This document shows, in pieces, positions 54,702 to 64,000 of a DNA stretch of 64,000 nucleotides (the stretch's first letter is position 1; each line of letters starts with the position of its first letter). Source of the DNA: Coix lacryma-jobi var. lacryma-jobi (Eukaryota; Streptophyta; Magnoliopsida; Poales; Poaceae); assembly GCA_009763385.1 (NCBI GenBank), contig CM019831.1, forward strand, positions 81,255,845 through 81,319,844, written 5' to 3'. Made by a program: the position numbers and the translations under genes. Under the pieces are notes generated by a model, which saw only the letters and a list, made by a program, of their open reading frames with translations, made no database searches and was not told the DNA's origin.

Positions 54702-55070
54702 CTAAAAGGGGAAACACACACCAAGCTCACCTCTCAAACTAGCAAAGGTTGATTGGTCCAAAGGCTTGGCAAAAATATATGCCAACTGATGATGAGTATC
54801 GACATGGCGAAGGTCGATATCACCCTTCTCATAGTGGTCTCGCAGAAAATGAAAGCGCACATCAATGTGTTTGGTCTTAGAATGCAGCACGGGGTTCTTA
54901 GCAACGCTAATAGCACTCGTGCTGTCACAAAGTAAAGGCACTCGAGAAAAGCTCAGACCAAAATCACGCAAAGTGGCCATCATCCAAAGCAACTGGGAAC
55001 AGCAGCTAGCCGCAGCGACATACTCAGCCTCTGTGGTAGACTAGGTGACACTAGACTGCTTGCGAGAAGA
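54702..55070 (-). pseudogene. pol: Cop-D RNase H C-terminus
   Basis: Same frame as the block above it after two stops (55071-55073 TGA for Trp; 55041-55043 TAG for Gln). It contains an intact STTEAEYVAAASC motif and the end of pol (STSAISVAKNPVLH, FHFLRDHYEKGDIDL), ending GVCFPF-stop at 54702. Confidence 0.88.
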
Positions 55071-55733
55071 TCAAGATACAAGAGAAGAACCAATAAACTG
55101 ACATGTCCCAGAAGTGGACTTACGATCAAGTCGGCAACCAGCAAAATCGGCATCAGAATAACCGCAAAGAGAGAGGGTGGAGGAAGCAGAATACCAAATC
55201 CCAAACTCTGGAGTGAAGCATAAGTACCTCATAATGCGCTTGACCGCCTTACGGTGAGAGGTGCGCGGCGACGACTGAAATCGTGCGCAAAGACACACAG
55301 CGAACTGGATGTCCGGGCGTGTCGCCGTTAGGTACAGTAGCGATCCTATCATACTCCGGTACTCCTTCTGATCCACAGCTTCTCCATCCTTGTCCGCATC
55401 CAGGGCCATCGTGGTTGACATGGGTGTTGGAAGAGGCTTGGCCTCACCCATATCGAACTTCTTTAGGATGTCCTTGGTATACTTGCCCTGGTGCACAAAC
55501 GTCTCCTCTCGGGATTGCTTAATTTGCAACCCGAGAAAGAATGTCAACTCGCCCATCATGCTCATCTCAAACTCCCTGCTCATAAGATCTACAAACTTGG
55601 CAACCAAAGCATGAGAAGAACCACCAAAAATGATATCATCCACGTAAATCTGGACCAAGAGAGTGTCATTGCCTTGCTTGAGGAGAAAAAGCGTTTTATC
55701 CACACATCCCATTTTTAAAACCTTAGCAAGCAA
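55071..55733 (-). pseudogene. pol: Cop-D reverse transcriptase palm and RNase H N-terminus
   Basis: 220 codons. The active site IYVDDIIFGG is intact, followed by GELTFFLGLQIKQ, QGKYTKDILKKF, MIGSLLYLTATRPDI and the RNase H start (CGYSDADFAGCRLDRKSTSG). The frame is lost upstream at about 55735 and ends at the TGA 55071-55073 where Cop-C has Trp. Confidence 0.9.
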
Positions 55734-56176
55734 AAAGTTTTCAACCTATCATACCAGGCTCTAGGAGCTTGTTTCAAACCATACAAAGCTTTGTGAAGTT
55801 TAAAAACATGGTTTGGAAACTTGGGATTTTAAAAACCGGGGGGTTGTTTCACATACACCTCCTCTTCTATGTAGCCGTTTAAGAAGGCACTCTTGACATC
55901 CATTTGAAAAAGTTTAAACCCTTTGGATGCAGCAAAAGCCAAGAGTATCCTAATTGCCTCCAAACGAGCTACAGGAGCAAAAGTCTCCTCATAGTCTATC
56001 CCCTCCTTCTGACTATACCCCTGGGCTACAAGTCTGGCCTTGTTTCTCACAATGTGGCCATCCTCTCCTTGTTTGTTTTTGAAACCCCATTTTGTACCAA
56101 TAGGGTGACACTCAGGAGGAGGTGGAACCCAAACCCAGACCCAATTTATTTCAAAATTTTCTAACTCCTCATGCAT
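55734..56176 (-). pseudogene. pol: Cop-D reverse transcriptase N-terminal part
   Basis: From EELENFEINWVW through PIGTKWGFKNKQ, TFAPVARLEAIR, FQMDVKSAFLNG and YVKQPPGF to a TAA at 55829-55831. The remaining fingers/palm (KALYGLKQAPRAWYDRLK) continues in the same region after the stop, with a frameshift at about 55735. Confidence 0.87.
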
Positions 56177-56218
56177 GGCATTAACCCAATCCGGATCAGA
56201 TAAAGCATGTCCAACATC

Positions 56219-56859
56219 TCAAGGTTCAAAATCAGCAACAAATGCAGAATGAGCAAAGTGAGAGATTTGTTGTGACCTTGACCGAGTGACACGTTCGTCG
56301 ATGCTGCCGATCATCTGTTGAGGCGGGTGTTGGCGCTGAATGTGTCGTGGCGCCTCCCGAGCTGAAGAAATCTCCCCCTCAATAGCAGTTGGCGCCTCCT
56401 CGGGTATAAAAGGTACCGCTCGAGGTGGCGGATCCCATGGCCCCCAAGTAGTCGACGAAGAGGCGTTGGGGCCGTGAGTCGTCGTAGTAGAAGCCGATGC
56501 TTGAGGCACAACAGGTGGAGGTGGTGCTGGATCATCCATCCCTTCAGCACCCTCGTCCTCGTCATCAAAAAGAGGCTCGCCAACCTCATGATCACCTGCA
56601 CGCTCAAATCTAGAAAAAGACAAACCATGGTCTCGTCGAAAGTGACATCGGATGACTCCATGACTCGGTTAGTATCAAGGTTAAGTACACGATATGCACG
56701 AGTATGAGTGCCATAACCCAAAAATACACCGTCAGAGGAACGAGACTCAAACTTGTCCAAGTTGCCTTTCTTGAGTATAAAACAATGGCAACCAAAAACT
56801 CTAAAATAACTCACCTTGGTTTGTTTTCCAAAACGCAACTCATAAGAAGTCTTTTTCAA
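56219..56859 (-). pseudogene. pol: Cop-D integrase C-terminal domain and linker
   Basis: Starts KKTSYELRFGKQTKVSYFRVF after the stop at 56866-56868, continues with the KGNLDKFESRSS and FDETM segments, shifts frame near 56620, and runs through a Pro/Ser/Thr-rich linker to ISHFAHSAFVADFEP. A stop at 56219-56221 precedes RT. Confidence 0.83.
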
Positions 56860-56865
56860 GAAAGC

Positions 56866-57897
56866 TTAGAGAAAAATGCGATTGGAAATATAGCATGCAG
56901 TGTTCATAGTCTCGGCCCAATACCGCCTAGGAGTCCTATGCTCATCGAGCATCGTCCTGGCCATCTCTACCAGGGTCTGATTCTTCCTTTCTATAACACC
57001 ATTTTGTGGCGGTGTGTAGGGGGAAGAAAACTGATTCTCTAAACCCAAAGAGTCACAAAACTTCTCAAAATCCGAGTTCTTAAACTCGGAACCATTATCA
57101 CTCCTAATAGCTCGCATTGAGTTCTTAGGGGACGCATTCTGAAGACTCAAAATCAGATTGCGAGCAAAAGAAAAAGTCTCGGTTTTCTCAGTTAAAAAGA
57201 AAACCCACGAATATCTCAAAAAGTCATCAACAACAACAAGCACATACCACTTCCCTCCAACCGAGCTCACCCGAGCCAGACCAACAAGGTCCATGTGCAA
57301 AAGCTCTCCAGGGTGCTTAGTCATGACCTGAGTCACTGGATGGTGGGGAGCGGCAACCATCTTCCCTTGTTTACAAGAATGGCAAACAAGATCCTTCTCC
57401 ATTGACAACTTGGGCAATCCTCGGATTAGGCCAAGTGAACTAAGCCTTGCAGGCAAGTCGAACCTCAGGTGACCGAGTCTCCTATGCAACTTCCAAAGAT
57501 CAGAGGAGGAAGGTCCAGCCAAAAGACATTGAGAAATTCCAAACGACTCTGAGAAAATCGCACGAAAGACTTTTCCAATGGGCGAAATCAAACATATAAG
57601 ATTGCCCTGAGGATCTAAAATACAACTGAGATTCGGTTTAAAACGAATCTCATAGTCATCATCAAAGAGTTGAGAAACAGAAAGAAGGTTAAAATGCAAG
57701 TTAGAAACAAGAGCAACCTCGCGCAACACAAAGTGCTCATTAACTCGCACCGACCCACGAGACAACACTTTACCTTTGCCATTATCGCCGAAGGTGGTAA
57801 ACTCCTTTCCGGCAATAGGACTAAGACTGGAGAACCACTTGGCATTTCCAGTCATGTGCCTCGAACAACCGGAATCCACCAACCAAATGTCCTCCAA
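56866..57897 (-). pseudogene. pol: Cop-D protease, pre-integrase and integrase core
   Basis: About 343 codons without a break. Protease active site WLVDSGCSRHMTG (D-S-G intact) and the body NLLSVSQLFDDDYEIRF. The zinc domain follows (LWKLHRRLGH, then CHSCKQGKM), and the DDE core has LLHMDLVG, IRSDNGSEFK and PQNGVIERKN. This is the best-preserved coding block of the copia elements here. It is in the -1 frame relative to the gag stop (57912-57914) and ends at a TAA, 56866-56868, where Cop-C reads Arg. Confidence 0.92.
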
Positions 57898-57911
57898 TCG
57901 TTTTACCTACA

Positions 57912-60117
57912 TCAATAAAAAGACATAGGGTGAACATACGGTCCAACACTGGGGTTAGTGAAATAAGAAGAATACCCGTGTTGGGCCGGCTGCTCAAAAG
58001 AACGGTTAGTAGAAAAACCATTCCTAGCACGCCTATGGGGAAAGCGATCACCACGCACAGGAAAACGTGGCCCGCTAAGGGAAGAGCGTCCACCGCGATA
58101 CTCAAAACGCGGTGGAGGGAAACGCTCCACAAAGCCACCGCCACGGGGTCCATATCCTGCAAAGCCAGGATCCCGCTAGGCAACACCTCCCTGTGGCCTA
58201 GGACCTTGAGGCACTCTACCTCTCGGCCTAGCAGCTCTCCTCTGAACATTCAGCACATGTACATCATGGAAAGGATGGTACATGTCCGCATTATTCATCT
58301 CCCTGACATGGCTCTCCTCTCTCTTGCACCGAAAGCAAAACTCCCTCAAGTGTCCATCTCTCCCACAGTGCTCACAATGGTACCTCGCCGCTCTTATAGG
58401 GGGTTGTTGGTACTCACGGTAGTGGGTGTGGATCACTTTGCCTTTCTGTGGCATGAGCTCCTCTTGGATAGGTGGCATGGTGTCTAGCTTGTTCTTGAGG
58501 TGGTTTGGTTTTGGAGCCCATGTCTGTTTCTTGGGTGGATCTCTCGGAGGTTCAACAAACACCCCATCCTCAGTGTTAGGCTTGAGAGGCTCTTTGGGTG
58601 GAATCTTGGTCAGTTTGGGAGTAGTGGTGGAGTTGGGCTTCTCACTCGGGTTAAGACCACTCGACTCTCCAATCTTACCAAAAGACGAAGCACACTCAAC
58701 ACCCTGAGCAAAGCCTACACCTGGACCTCCAGCAGCACGCTTGAATTGGGCAATCATCATCCCAAGCTGCGGCTCACCACTAGACACCCATGACAAGATG
58801 GTCTGAAGGTATGTGTTTTCTACCTCGGTTTGCATCTTGTCATGCTTCACATTGGCTATCTCCATCTCCAAGCCCTCACACAAAGCACACCTAGCCACAC
58901 AAGTGCTACCCGAGCTGGCCTTCTCAAGAGACACAATCTTAGCATTGTTCTCTGCTAACTCGGATTGCAAGCCTGCACAAGACTTGCACGCACCAAGCAC
59001 TGAGGATCTAGCTCTAAGCTCATCCACCTCTCCAACTAAAGCAACATACTTCCCCCTCAAAGTGAGAAGGTCAGTCATGTGCTTGGAGCACATCTCGCAC
59101 TCATCCTCCTCAGTCACGACAACGGTGGACTTGACAGACTCAAGTTCCTTCACCGTATCCTCCCACTTCTGCCTAAACTCCTTCCGCTCTCTAGCAGCGC
59201 GCCTAAGCAGCTTATCTTGACTAAGAAGGGCGGCAGTAAGTTTCTCAACCTCAGCAGAAAGCTCGTCAGGGGTCTGAGATACCTGGGAGGTGTCGTCGTC
59301 GTCGTCGTTCTGAGGGATCTCCTCTAGCTGGCTATCGACCTCCTTGCCGAGGGCCATGGTCCAAAAGCCCTCGCTGTCGGCAAAGAAGCAGAGGTCGTTC
59401 AGCTTGTCATCAATCTTCTTCTTCTTCTCGGACTCGTCGTCGCTTGAAGATGTGGAGTCATCATCCGAGTCATCGACGTCGCTGAGCGTGGCGAAGAAAG
59501 CACGCTGCTCAGCCAGGGCCTTCTCCAAGTACTTCTTCTTGATGTACTCCTTGTTGAAGATGCCCTTCAGATTGTGCTTTGCGGGGACGTACTTCTCCTT
59601 GAACTTGCCGAAGTCGTACTTGTGCCCATGATCGCCCTTCCCAAATGCTTGCTTGTTCTTCTTGGGACAGTTGGCGATGAAGTGGTCAGGGTCGCCGCAC
59701 TCGAAACATCCAGAGCGTCCTCCTCCGCGGCGACGGTTCATGCGGTTGTTGTGGAACCGCGAGAACCGGTTGGCGAGCAAAGCCAACTCGTCATCCCCCA
59801 TGAACTCCAGCTGCTGCTCTGTGATAGAAAGAAGAGAAGAGAGTGCAAATCCTCCAGAGGGGTTAGCAGAAGAGCTAGAAAGCAAACCCATCGACGGGCC
59901 AGAAGGATTTTCATAAGAAGCCCTCGCCATGGCATCAATCTCACTGGACTTGAGCTTACTGAAGAGCTCGTCGCATGTGAGGGTCTCATAGTTAGGTGAT
60001 TCGATGATCGCGTGAACCTTCGAGTCCCACACCGACCGATCGAGAGTATGTAAAAGCTTCAAAGCCCCCTCATGATCGTCGAAAGGCAACAACTTCTTGT
60101 TAGCTCTCATCCTGTTG
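57912..60117 (-). pseudogene. gag: Cop-D gag, N-terminus deleted
   Basis: Open from the deletion junction at 60117 with one stop (58176-58178) to TGA 57912-57914. It begins at the VNRMRAN position of gag, so about 136 codons present in Cop-C are missing. It has a first zinc knuckle CFECGDPDHFIANC, an acidic region (SDDDSTSSSDDESE), a coiled coil with Cys pairs (CEMC, CKSC, CALC), a second knuckle CEHCGRDGHLREFC, and an Arg/Gly-rich tail (RGGRSSLSGPRFPVRGDRFP). Compared with Cop-C it lacks one 23-residue Cys-pair repeat. Confidence 0.88.
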
Positions 60118-61302
60118 ACAAGTAGCAAAGATACCTAGAAAGGTTCCTTGGTGAACTCTAGGGCCAAACGAGAAGTGCGGAAATCAAACGGAAAAGCCAG
60201 GAGAGCAAACGCACTAAAACTCAACACACAGCCGGTTCCTAGACTGTCCAGACTCTCAGTCCCGGACAGTCCGCGCCAACTGCGGACTGTCCGCGAGCCT
60301 GTGGCGGACTGTCCGCCGGCCAAATGGACAAAACAGCAAGGTTGCTGAAACCTTCTGCTCGACTCCTGAACTGTCCGCGACCTAGTACTGCGGACTGTCC
60401 GCCGGTCAAAGAACAGCAAAGCAACCGAAGAACACCGCCACTGATCTGGCCTGCCCCCGACGTCCGGATTGTTCGTCGGTCAAGTGGATTCAAGTGGATT
60501 TCAAAAAGACGCAGTAGAGAGGGAGATCGAGTGACGGGAAAACGTGGAGAAACAAAGAACGCGAAGAACAAAATCAAAACGCGAAACACACCACGAATTT
60601 GCAACCGTGTGGCTACCACACGCTACAACAGTGAGATTACGGTCTCACCTCCTCAAAATCTCATGAACATAGAGGTATGGTTCTCTGCGGATCTCATTAG
60701 CTATAGCAGGGGATTGGGAGAGCAGGAAACCCTAAGTGGAGAATAGCAAATGACTGAGATAGGATAGGAGGTGGGTGTCTCCCTCTACTTATCCTAATTC
60801 TAGTTCCCACTGTACCCCTAACTAATTATAGAGCGAACCAGCTAAACCCTAGGGTTATTCTGGACCAACTCGAAGAAGATGCTGATCCGACGGCCACGCC
60901 CGCACAACTGGTACAGTTGCCTCGACGCAACCTCACCGATTGCCGCCATGTGCCGCCACCGCTCTGCTCGTCCTTTTCACGGACCTCGCCCCCAGTTTTG
61001 AGGCCCAAACCGGGAAACCTGTCTTCACGACCAACCCTCGGTTTTGAGGCCCAAACCGGGAAACCAGCCGTCCGTCGCCTGAGTTTTGTGGCCCAAACTC
61101 AGAAACCCACTAGTGCCCAGGTTTTGAGGCCCAAACCTGGAAACCGTCCTTAGCCCGAGTTTTGTGGCCCAAAGTCGGCAAACCCATAGCACCCAGGTTT
61201 TGTGGCCCAAACCTGGAAACCGTCCATCCGATGGTTTTTCTGTGGCTCAACCATCAAACCGAAGCCGTAGAGGGGATGCACCGCCCGTGCACCCCATCCA
61301 CT
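60118..61302 (-). mobile_element. Cop-D 5' LTR, doubly truncated
   Basis: Corresponds to LTR positions 51351-52780. It lacks the first 293 bp of the aligned LTR (U5 end, with PBS), has a 290-bp internal deletion at about 60480-60490 (equivalent to 51721-52010) with AAGTGG microhomology, and is cut at 61302. The hairpin array (60991-61255) and palindromes (60239-60480) remain. Confidence 0.9.
60991..61255 (-). repeat. Seven-unit covarying hairpin array, Cop-D 5' LTR
   Basis: Same array as 52514-52732 with one extra unit at the start. CCCAGTTT/AAACCGGG (60991-61014) and CTCGGTTT/AAACCGGG (61037-61060) stand where the other LTRs have one CCCGGTTT unit. It ends with GATGGTT/AACCATC (61230-61255). 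Confidence 0.85.
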
Positions 61303-61307
61303 GCTCG

Positions 61308-61427
61308 TGCAGGAACATCAACATTTCACTACATAAAAGTATCTCAAGTGATGAATTAGATCATACCATTGCGAAGAGCTCGTCGAGACGATCGAAACGG
61401 TCACATGGTTTGCTACATTTGGAGTCC
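61308..61427 (+). mobile_element. Second copy of Ath-2 LTR fragment
   Basis: 120 bp identical or nearly so to 50938-51057 (TGCAGGAACATCAAC...GGAGTCC), ending in AGTCC directly before another Cop-D LTR. Five or six filler bases (61303-61307) separate it from the broken Cop-D LTR. A duplicate of the left Cop-D insertion junction. Confidence 0.92.
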
Positions 61428-63449
61428 TGAAGGACCGAGAATGCTAAAGCAAGGCCACCAGAGGGGGGGTGAATGGGAGCCTAAAAAATTTCTCTCAAAA
61501 CTTCGGCCTTTTTCCCAAGAATGAACCCCCGAAAGCTTTTACCAAAACATGATGCCCACGACCCTTGGAAGAGGGTGGATGATCCCTAGGATCATAGCGA
61601 GGCACCACAAAGCAAGAGCGAACCAAACACCAAAAGCACTGTCTCAAGTTCGACCCTGAAAAACCGACCCTCGAACATAGATAGAAGCCTACGTCAAGAA
61701 ATCTCTAAATACCTATGCTAACAAGTAGCAAAGTTACCTAGAGAGGTTCCTTGGTGAACTCTAGGGCCAAACGAGAAGTGCGGAAATCAAACGGAAAAGC
61801 CGGGAGAGCAAACGCACTAAAACACAACACACAACCGATTCCCGGACTGTCCGGACTCTCAGTCCCGGACTGTCCGCGCCAACTGCGGACTATCCGCGAG
61901 CCTGTGGCGGACTGTCCGCCGGCCAAATGGACAAAACAGCAAGGTTGCTGAAACCTTCTGCTCGACTCCCGGACTGTCCGCGACCTAGTACTGCGGACTG
62001 TCCGCCGGTCAAAGAACAGCAAAGCAGCCGAAGAACACAGCCACTGATCGGGCCTGCCCCCGACGCCCGGACTGTCCGCCGGTCAGGTGGCGGACTGTCC
62101 GCGACCTTGCAGAGAGGGCGATTTCAGTCGCCTTCTCCCCAAATCTCCCCAAAATTGATCCAAATCAAAATCCCTTGATCCCAATCTTGGAGAGGATGAT
62201 CACGAGGTAGTTAGGAGACTATCCCCAAGAAATCATCCGCTCAAATCAACTCAATCAACAGGAATTCGAAAGGGAAGGAGTATGAACCAAAAAAGCGCCA
62301 CGAAAATTGAATCGACCCTATCTACTTGTTTGTGAGGGTAGAGATGAATTCCTTCGGTGGAAATATTTTCCTCACTATAAAGAACAAGTTGATTCAAGTG
62401 GATTTCAAAAAGACGCAGTAGAGAGGGAGATTGAGTGATGGGAAAAACATGGAGAAACGAAGAACGTGAAGAACAAAAAAAACATGAATCACACCACGAA
62501 TTTGCATCTGTGTGGCTACCACATGCTACAACAGTGAGATTACGGTCTCACTTCCTCAAAATCTCATGAACATAGAGGTATGGTTCTCTGCGGATCTCAG
62601 TAGCTACAGCAGGGGATTGGGAGAGCAGGAAACCCTAAGTGGAGAATAGCAAATGAATGAGATTGGATGGGAGGTGGGTGTCTCCCTCTACTTATCCTAA
62701 TTCTAGTTCTCACTCTACCCCTAACTAATTATATAGCGAACCAGCTAAACCGTAGGTTTATTCTGGACCAACTCGAAGAAGATGGTGATCCGACGGCCAC
62801 GCCCGCACAACTGGTAGTGTTGCCTCGACGCAACCTCACCGATTGCTGTCACGTGCCGCCACCGCTATGCTCGTCCTTTTCACGGACCTCGCCCCCGGTT
62901 TTGAGGCCCAAACCGGGAAACCAGCCGTCCATCGCCTGTGTTTTGTGGCCCAAACTCAGAAACCCGCCAGCGCCCAGGTTTTGAGGCCCAAACCTAGAAA
63001 CCATCCTTAGCCCGAGTTTTGTGGCCCAAACTCGGCAAACCCATAGCACCCAGGTTTTGTGGCCCAAACCTGGAAACCGTCCATCCGATGGTTTTTCTGT
63101 GGCTCAACCATCAAACCGAAGCCGTAGAGGGGATGCACCGCCCGTGCACCCCATCCACCAACACATGTCCCGAGCAACACTGTGCCCCGCAAGTCTCTGC
63201 TCGTCGCTGTCCCAGGCTGTTAGCCACCACAGCTGATCCTCAGGCCACCGGTGCCTTAGTCCAAGCCTCACGTCCGCCCTTCACCGCTCCCGGTCCATCG
63301 GCACGGCATGTCTCTACTTGACCTTCACCTTGCCTTCGATCACTGTATTCGTGCTCGACACTTGCACAACACAAGCCAAAGAACATGCGCATCAAACCAA
63401 TTGACAATCACTCATCACTCAAGATCTGGCATACACCCATGTATCCGCA
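61428..63449 (-). mobile_element. Cop-D solo LTR
   Basis: 2022 bp, full length, nearly identical to 51058-53083 and flanked by AGTCC on both sides (61423-61427, 63450-63454) within Ath-2 LTR sequence. It has no internal region. Compared with 51058-53083 it lacks a short piece near 63170. The hairpin array is at 62894-63112. Confidence 0.92.
62894..63112 (-). repeat. Six-unit covarying hairpin array, Cop-D solo LTR
   Basis: As at 52514. The CCGAGTTT unit pairs perfectly here (AAACTCGG), the second unit is TGTGTTTT-like (decayed 5' arm), and the last unit is GATGGTT/AACCATC. Confidence 0.85.
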
Positions 63450-63454
63450 AGTCC
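63450..63454. repeat. TSD of Cop-D, right copy
   Basis: AGTCC, after which the Ath-2 LTR continues (CAACGAGAGAGTCC). Confidence 0.95.
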
Positions 63455-64000
63455 CAACGAGAGAGTCCTTATTGGCTACGACATGGAAGCTTCTAGAAAC
63501 AACCTGGAGTGATCACCAAGCAACATAATACAAGGACTAAACTGACAGATTCAACAGCATTGGTAAATTACTGTTTTCCAGGGAGTTTTACAGAAGACGG
63601 AAAGAGATTGAATTCTTCTCCAACAAGACAAATCGTGCAAACGGATGGAAAGGCGCATTAGGGCAACTAGGAAGGTTCCGGAAGACGTGACGGCGAAGCA
63701 ACCACCTGGGGGATGACAGGTGGGGCTGGCCGGCCCCACCCCCAAGCTGGCCGGCCTGGGCCAGGTCCCCCCTCGGCCCATCTTCGTGGAGCGTGACCTA
63801 ATGGACCTCCTTGATGCATCTAAGCCCTTGTTCAAGGTCGGTTTGATCGGAGGGTCACGGTTCATCCCACCGAGCAATATAAGCAGCCCTAGACCCCCCT
63901 CCCTGAAGCAATCCTCAGATCTATCTTCATATCATCAGGCAATTAGAGAGACAGAGTTAGGGATTCAGAGATTAGAAATTAGATTAGAGCTCTACTTCGA
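63455..64000 (+). mobile_element. Ath-2 3' LTR, continuation to window end
   Basis: Matches 5' LTR 27053-27600 (GAGAGTCCTTATTGGCTACG, GGCCGGCC block, CAATATAAGCAGCC). Differences include a lost ACTATG repeat and a changed TATA context. It continues past the window. Confidence 0.92.

Larger units (their letters stand above)
51058..61302 (-). mobile_element. Cop-D: SIRE/Maximus-type copia element, minus strand, 5' end deleted
   Basis: Reads on the minus strand: broken 5' LTR (60118-61302), gag (N-terminus lost), protease-integrase, RT-RNase H, non-coding tail, PPT, 3' LTR (51058-53083). It is related to Cop-C throughout but clearly a separate family: the LTR halves differ and palindrome sequences replace the GACCGGAC words. 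The 5' PBS, leader and start of gag are deleted at 60117/60118. A partial tandem duplication of the locus follows at 61303. Confidence 0.92.
26806..64000 (+). mobile_element. Ath-2: non-autonomous Athila-like element, runs off window
   Basis: 5' LTR 26806 to about 28640, tRNA-Asp-type PBS, gag-protease, a second ORF and a long 3' UTR, then a 3' LTR starting at 50809 and continuing past 64000. After the protease no RT or integrase is present; the sequence goes to non-coding DNA and ORF2. Cop-C (32081-48408) and Cop-D (51058 onward) inserted later. It shares U3 blocks, 3' UTR hairpins and layout with Ath-1, but its LTR is longer and clearly diverged. Its right TSD is outside the window, so insertion into Cop-F (left flank GAAGT) cannot be verified. 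Confidence 0.9.

Overview
The window is repeat DNA from a plant nuclear genome, almost certainly a grass (Poaceae). I see no cellular gene, no RNA gene and no prokaryotic feature. The evidence is dense nesting of LTR retrotransposons of plant lineages: Ty3/gypsy Athila/Tat-like, Ty3/gypsy chromovirus-like, and Ty1/copia of the SIRE/Maximus type. Their primer-binding sites match plant tRNA-Asp or initiator tRNA-Met, and their 5-bp target-site duplications (TSDs) can be read directly. Element names here are local labels. LEFT BLOCK (1-26805). An Ath-1 family LTR on the minus strand (1-673) abuts a broken minus-strand Athila/Tat-like gag-pol, Athila-P (about 674-4900). A 1.2-kb stretch resembling plant organelle DNA follows (about 4900-6065). 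Next is Chromo-B, a chromovirus-like element with LTRs of about 3.2 kb and only 0.7 kb of internal sequence (5' LTR remnant 6066-7967; 3' LTR 8712-9261 plus 22040-24651). Its 3' LTR is split by Ath-1 (9262-22034, TSD CCGAT), a gag-only Athila-like element. Ath-1 is itself split by Gag-G (14791-19797, TSD CTAGG), a complete 5.0-kb gag-protease element without reverse transcriptase or integrase. Chromo-B adjoins Cop-F (24652-26805), the LTR end and first internal bases of a copia element. RIGHT BLOCK (26806-64000). This is one large non-autonomous Athila-like element, Ath-2, running off the window. Its 5' LTR is 26806 to about 28640, followed by broken gag-protease (28877-30915), a separate second ORF (ORF2, 31787-32080 continuing at 48414-49112), a long 3' UTR, and a 3' LTR starting at 50809. 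Cop-C, a 16.3-kb SIRE-like copia element (32081-48408, TSD TCACT), sits inside ORF2. Cop-C carries Solo-H, a 4.4-kb solo LTR (37505-41947, TSD ATGAC), in its integrase gene. A second copia element on the minus strand, Cop-D (51058 to about 61302), sits in the Ath-2 3' LTR with TSD AGTCC. A partial tandem duplication follows: a second 120-bp piece of Ath-2 LTR, then a solo Cop-D LTR (61428-63449), then the rest of the Ath-2 LTR (63455-64000). All coding regions carry stops, frameshifts or active-site losses except Ath-1 gag and Ath-2 ORF2, which is open apart from the Cop-C insertion. STRONGEST UNUSUAL SIGNAL. The copia elements carry two kinds of repeated hairpin whose stems differ between units by paired, compensating changes while the loops stay constant. 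One is a 37-38-nt-period array in the LTR upstream of the TATA box. The other is a two-tier array just upstream of the polypurine tract. A third, palindromic array lies in the transcribed part of the LTR. Ath-2 also has a promoter-like module and a splice-acceptor-like site placed exactly in front of ORF2.
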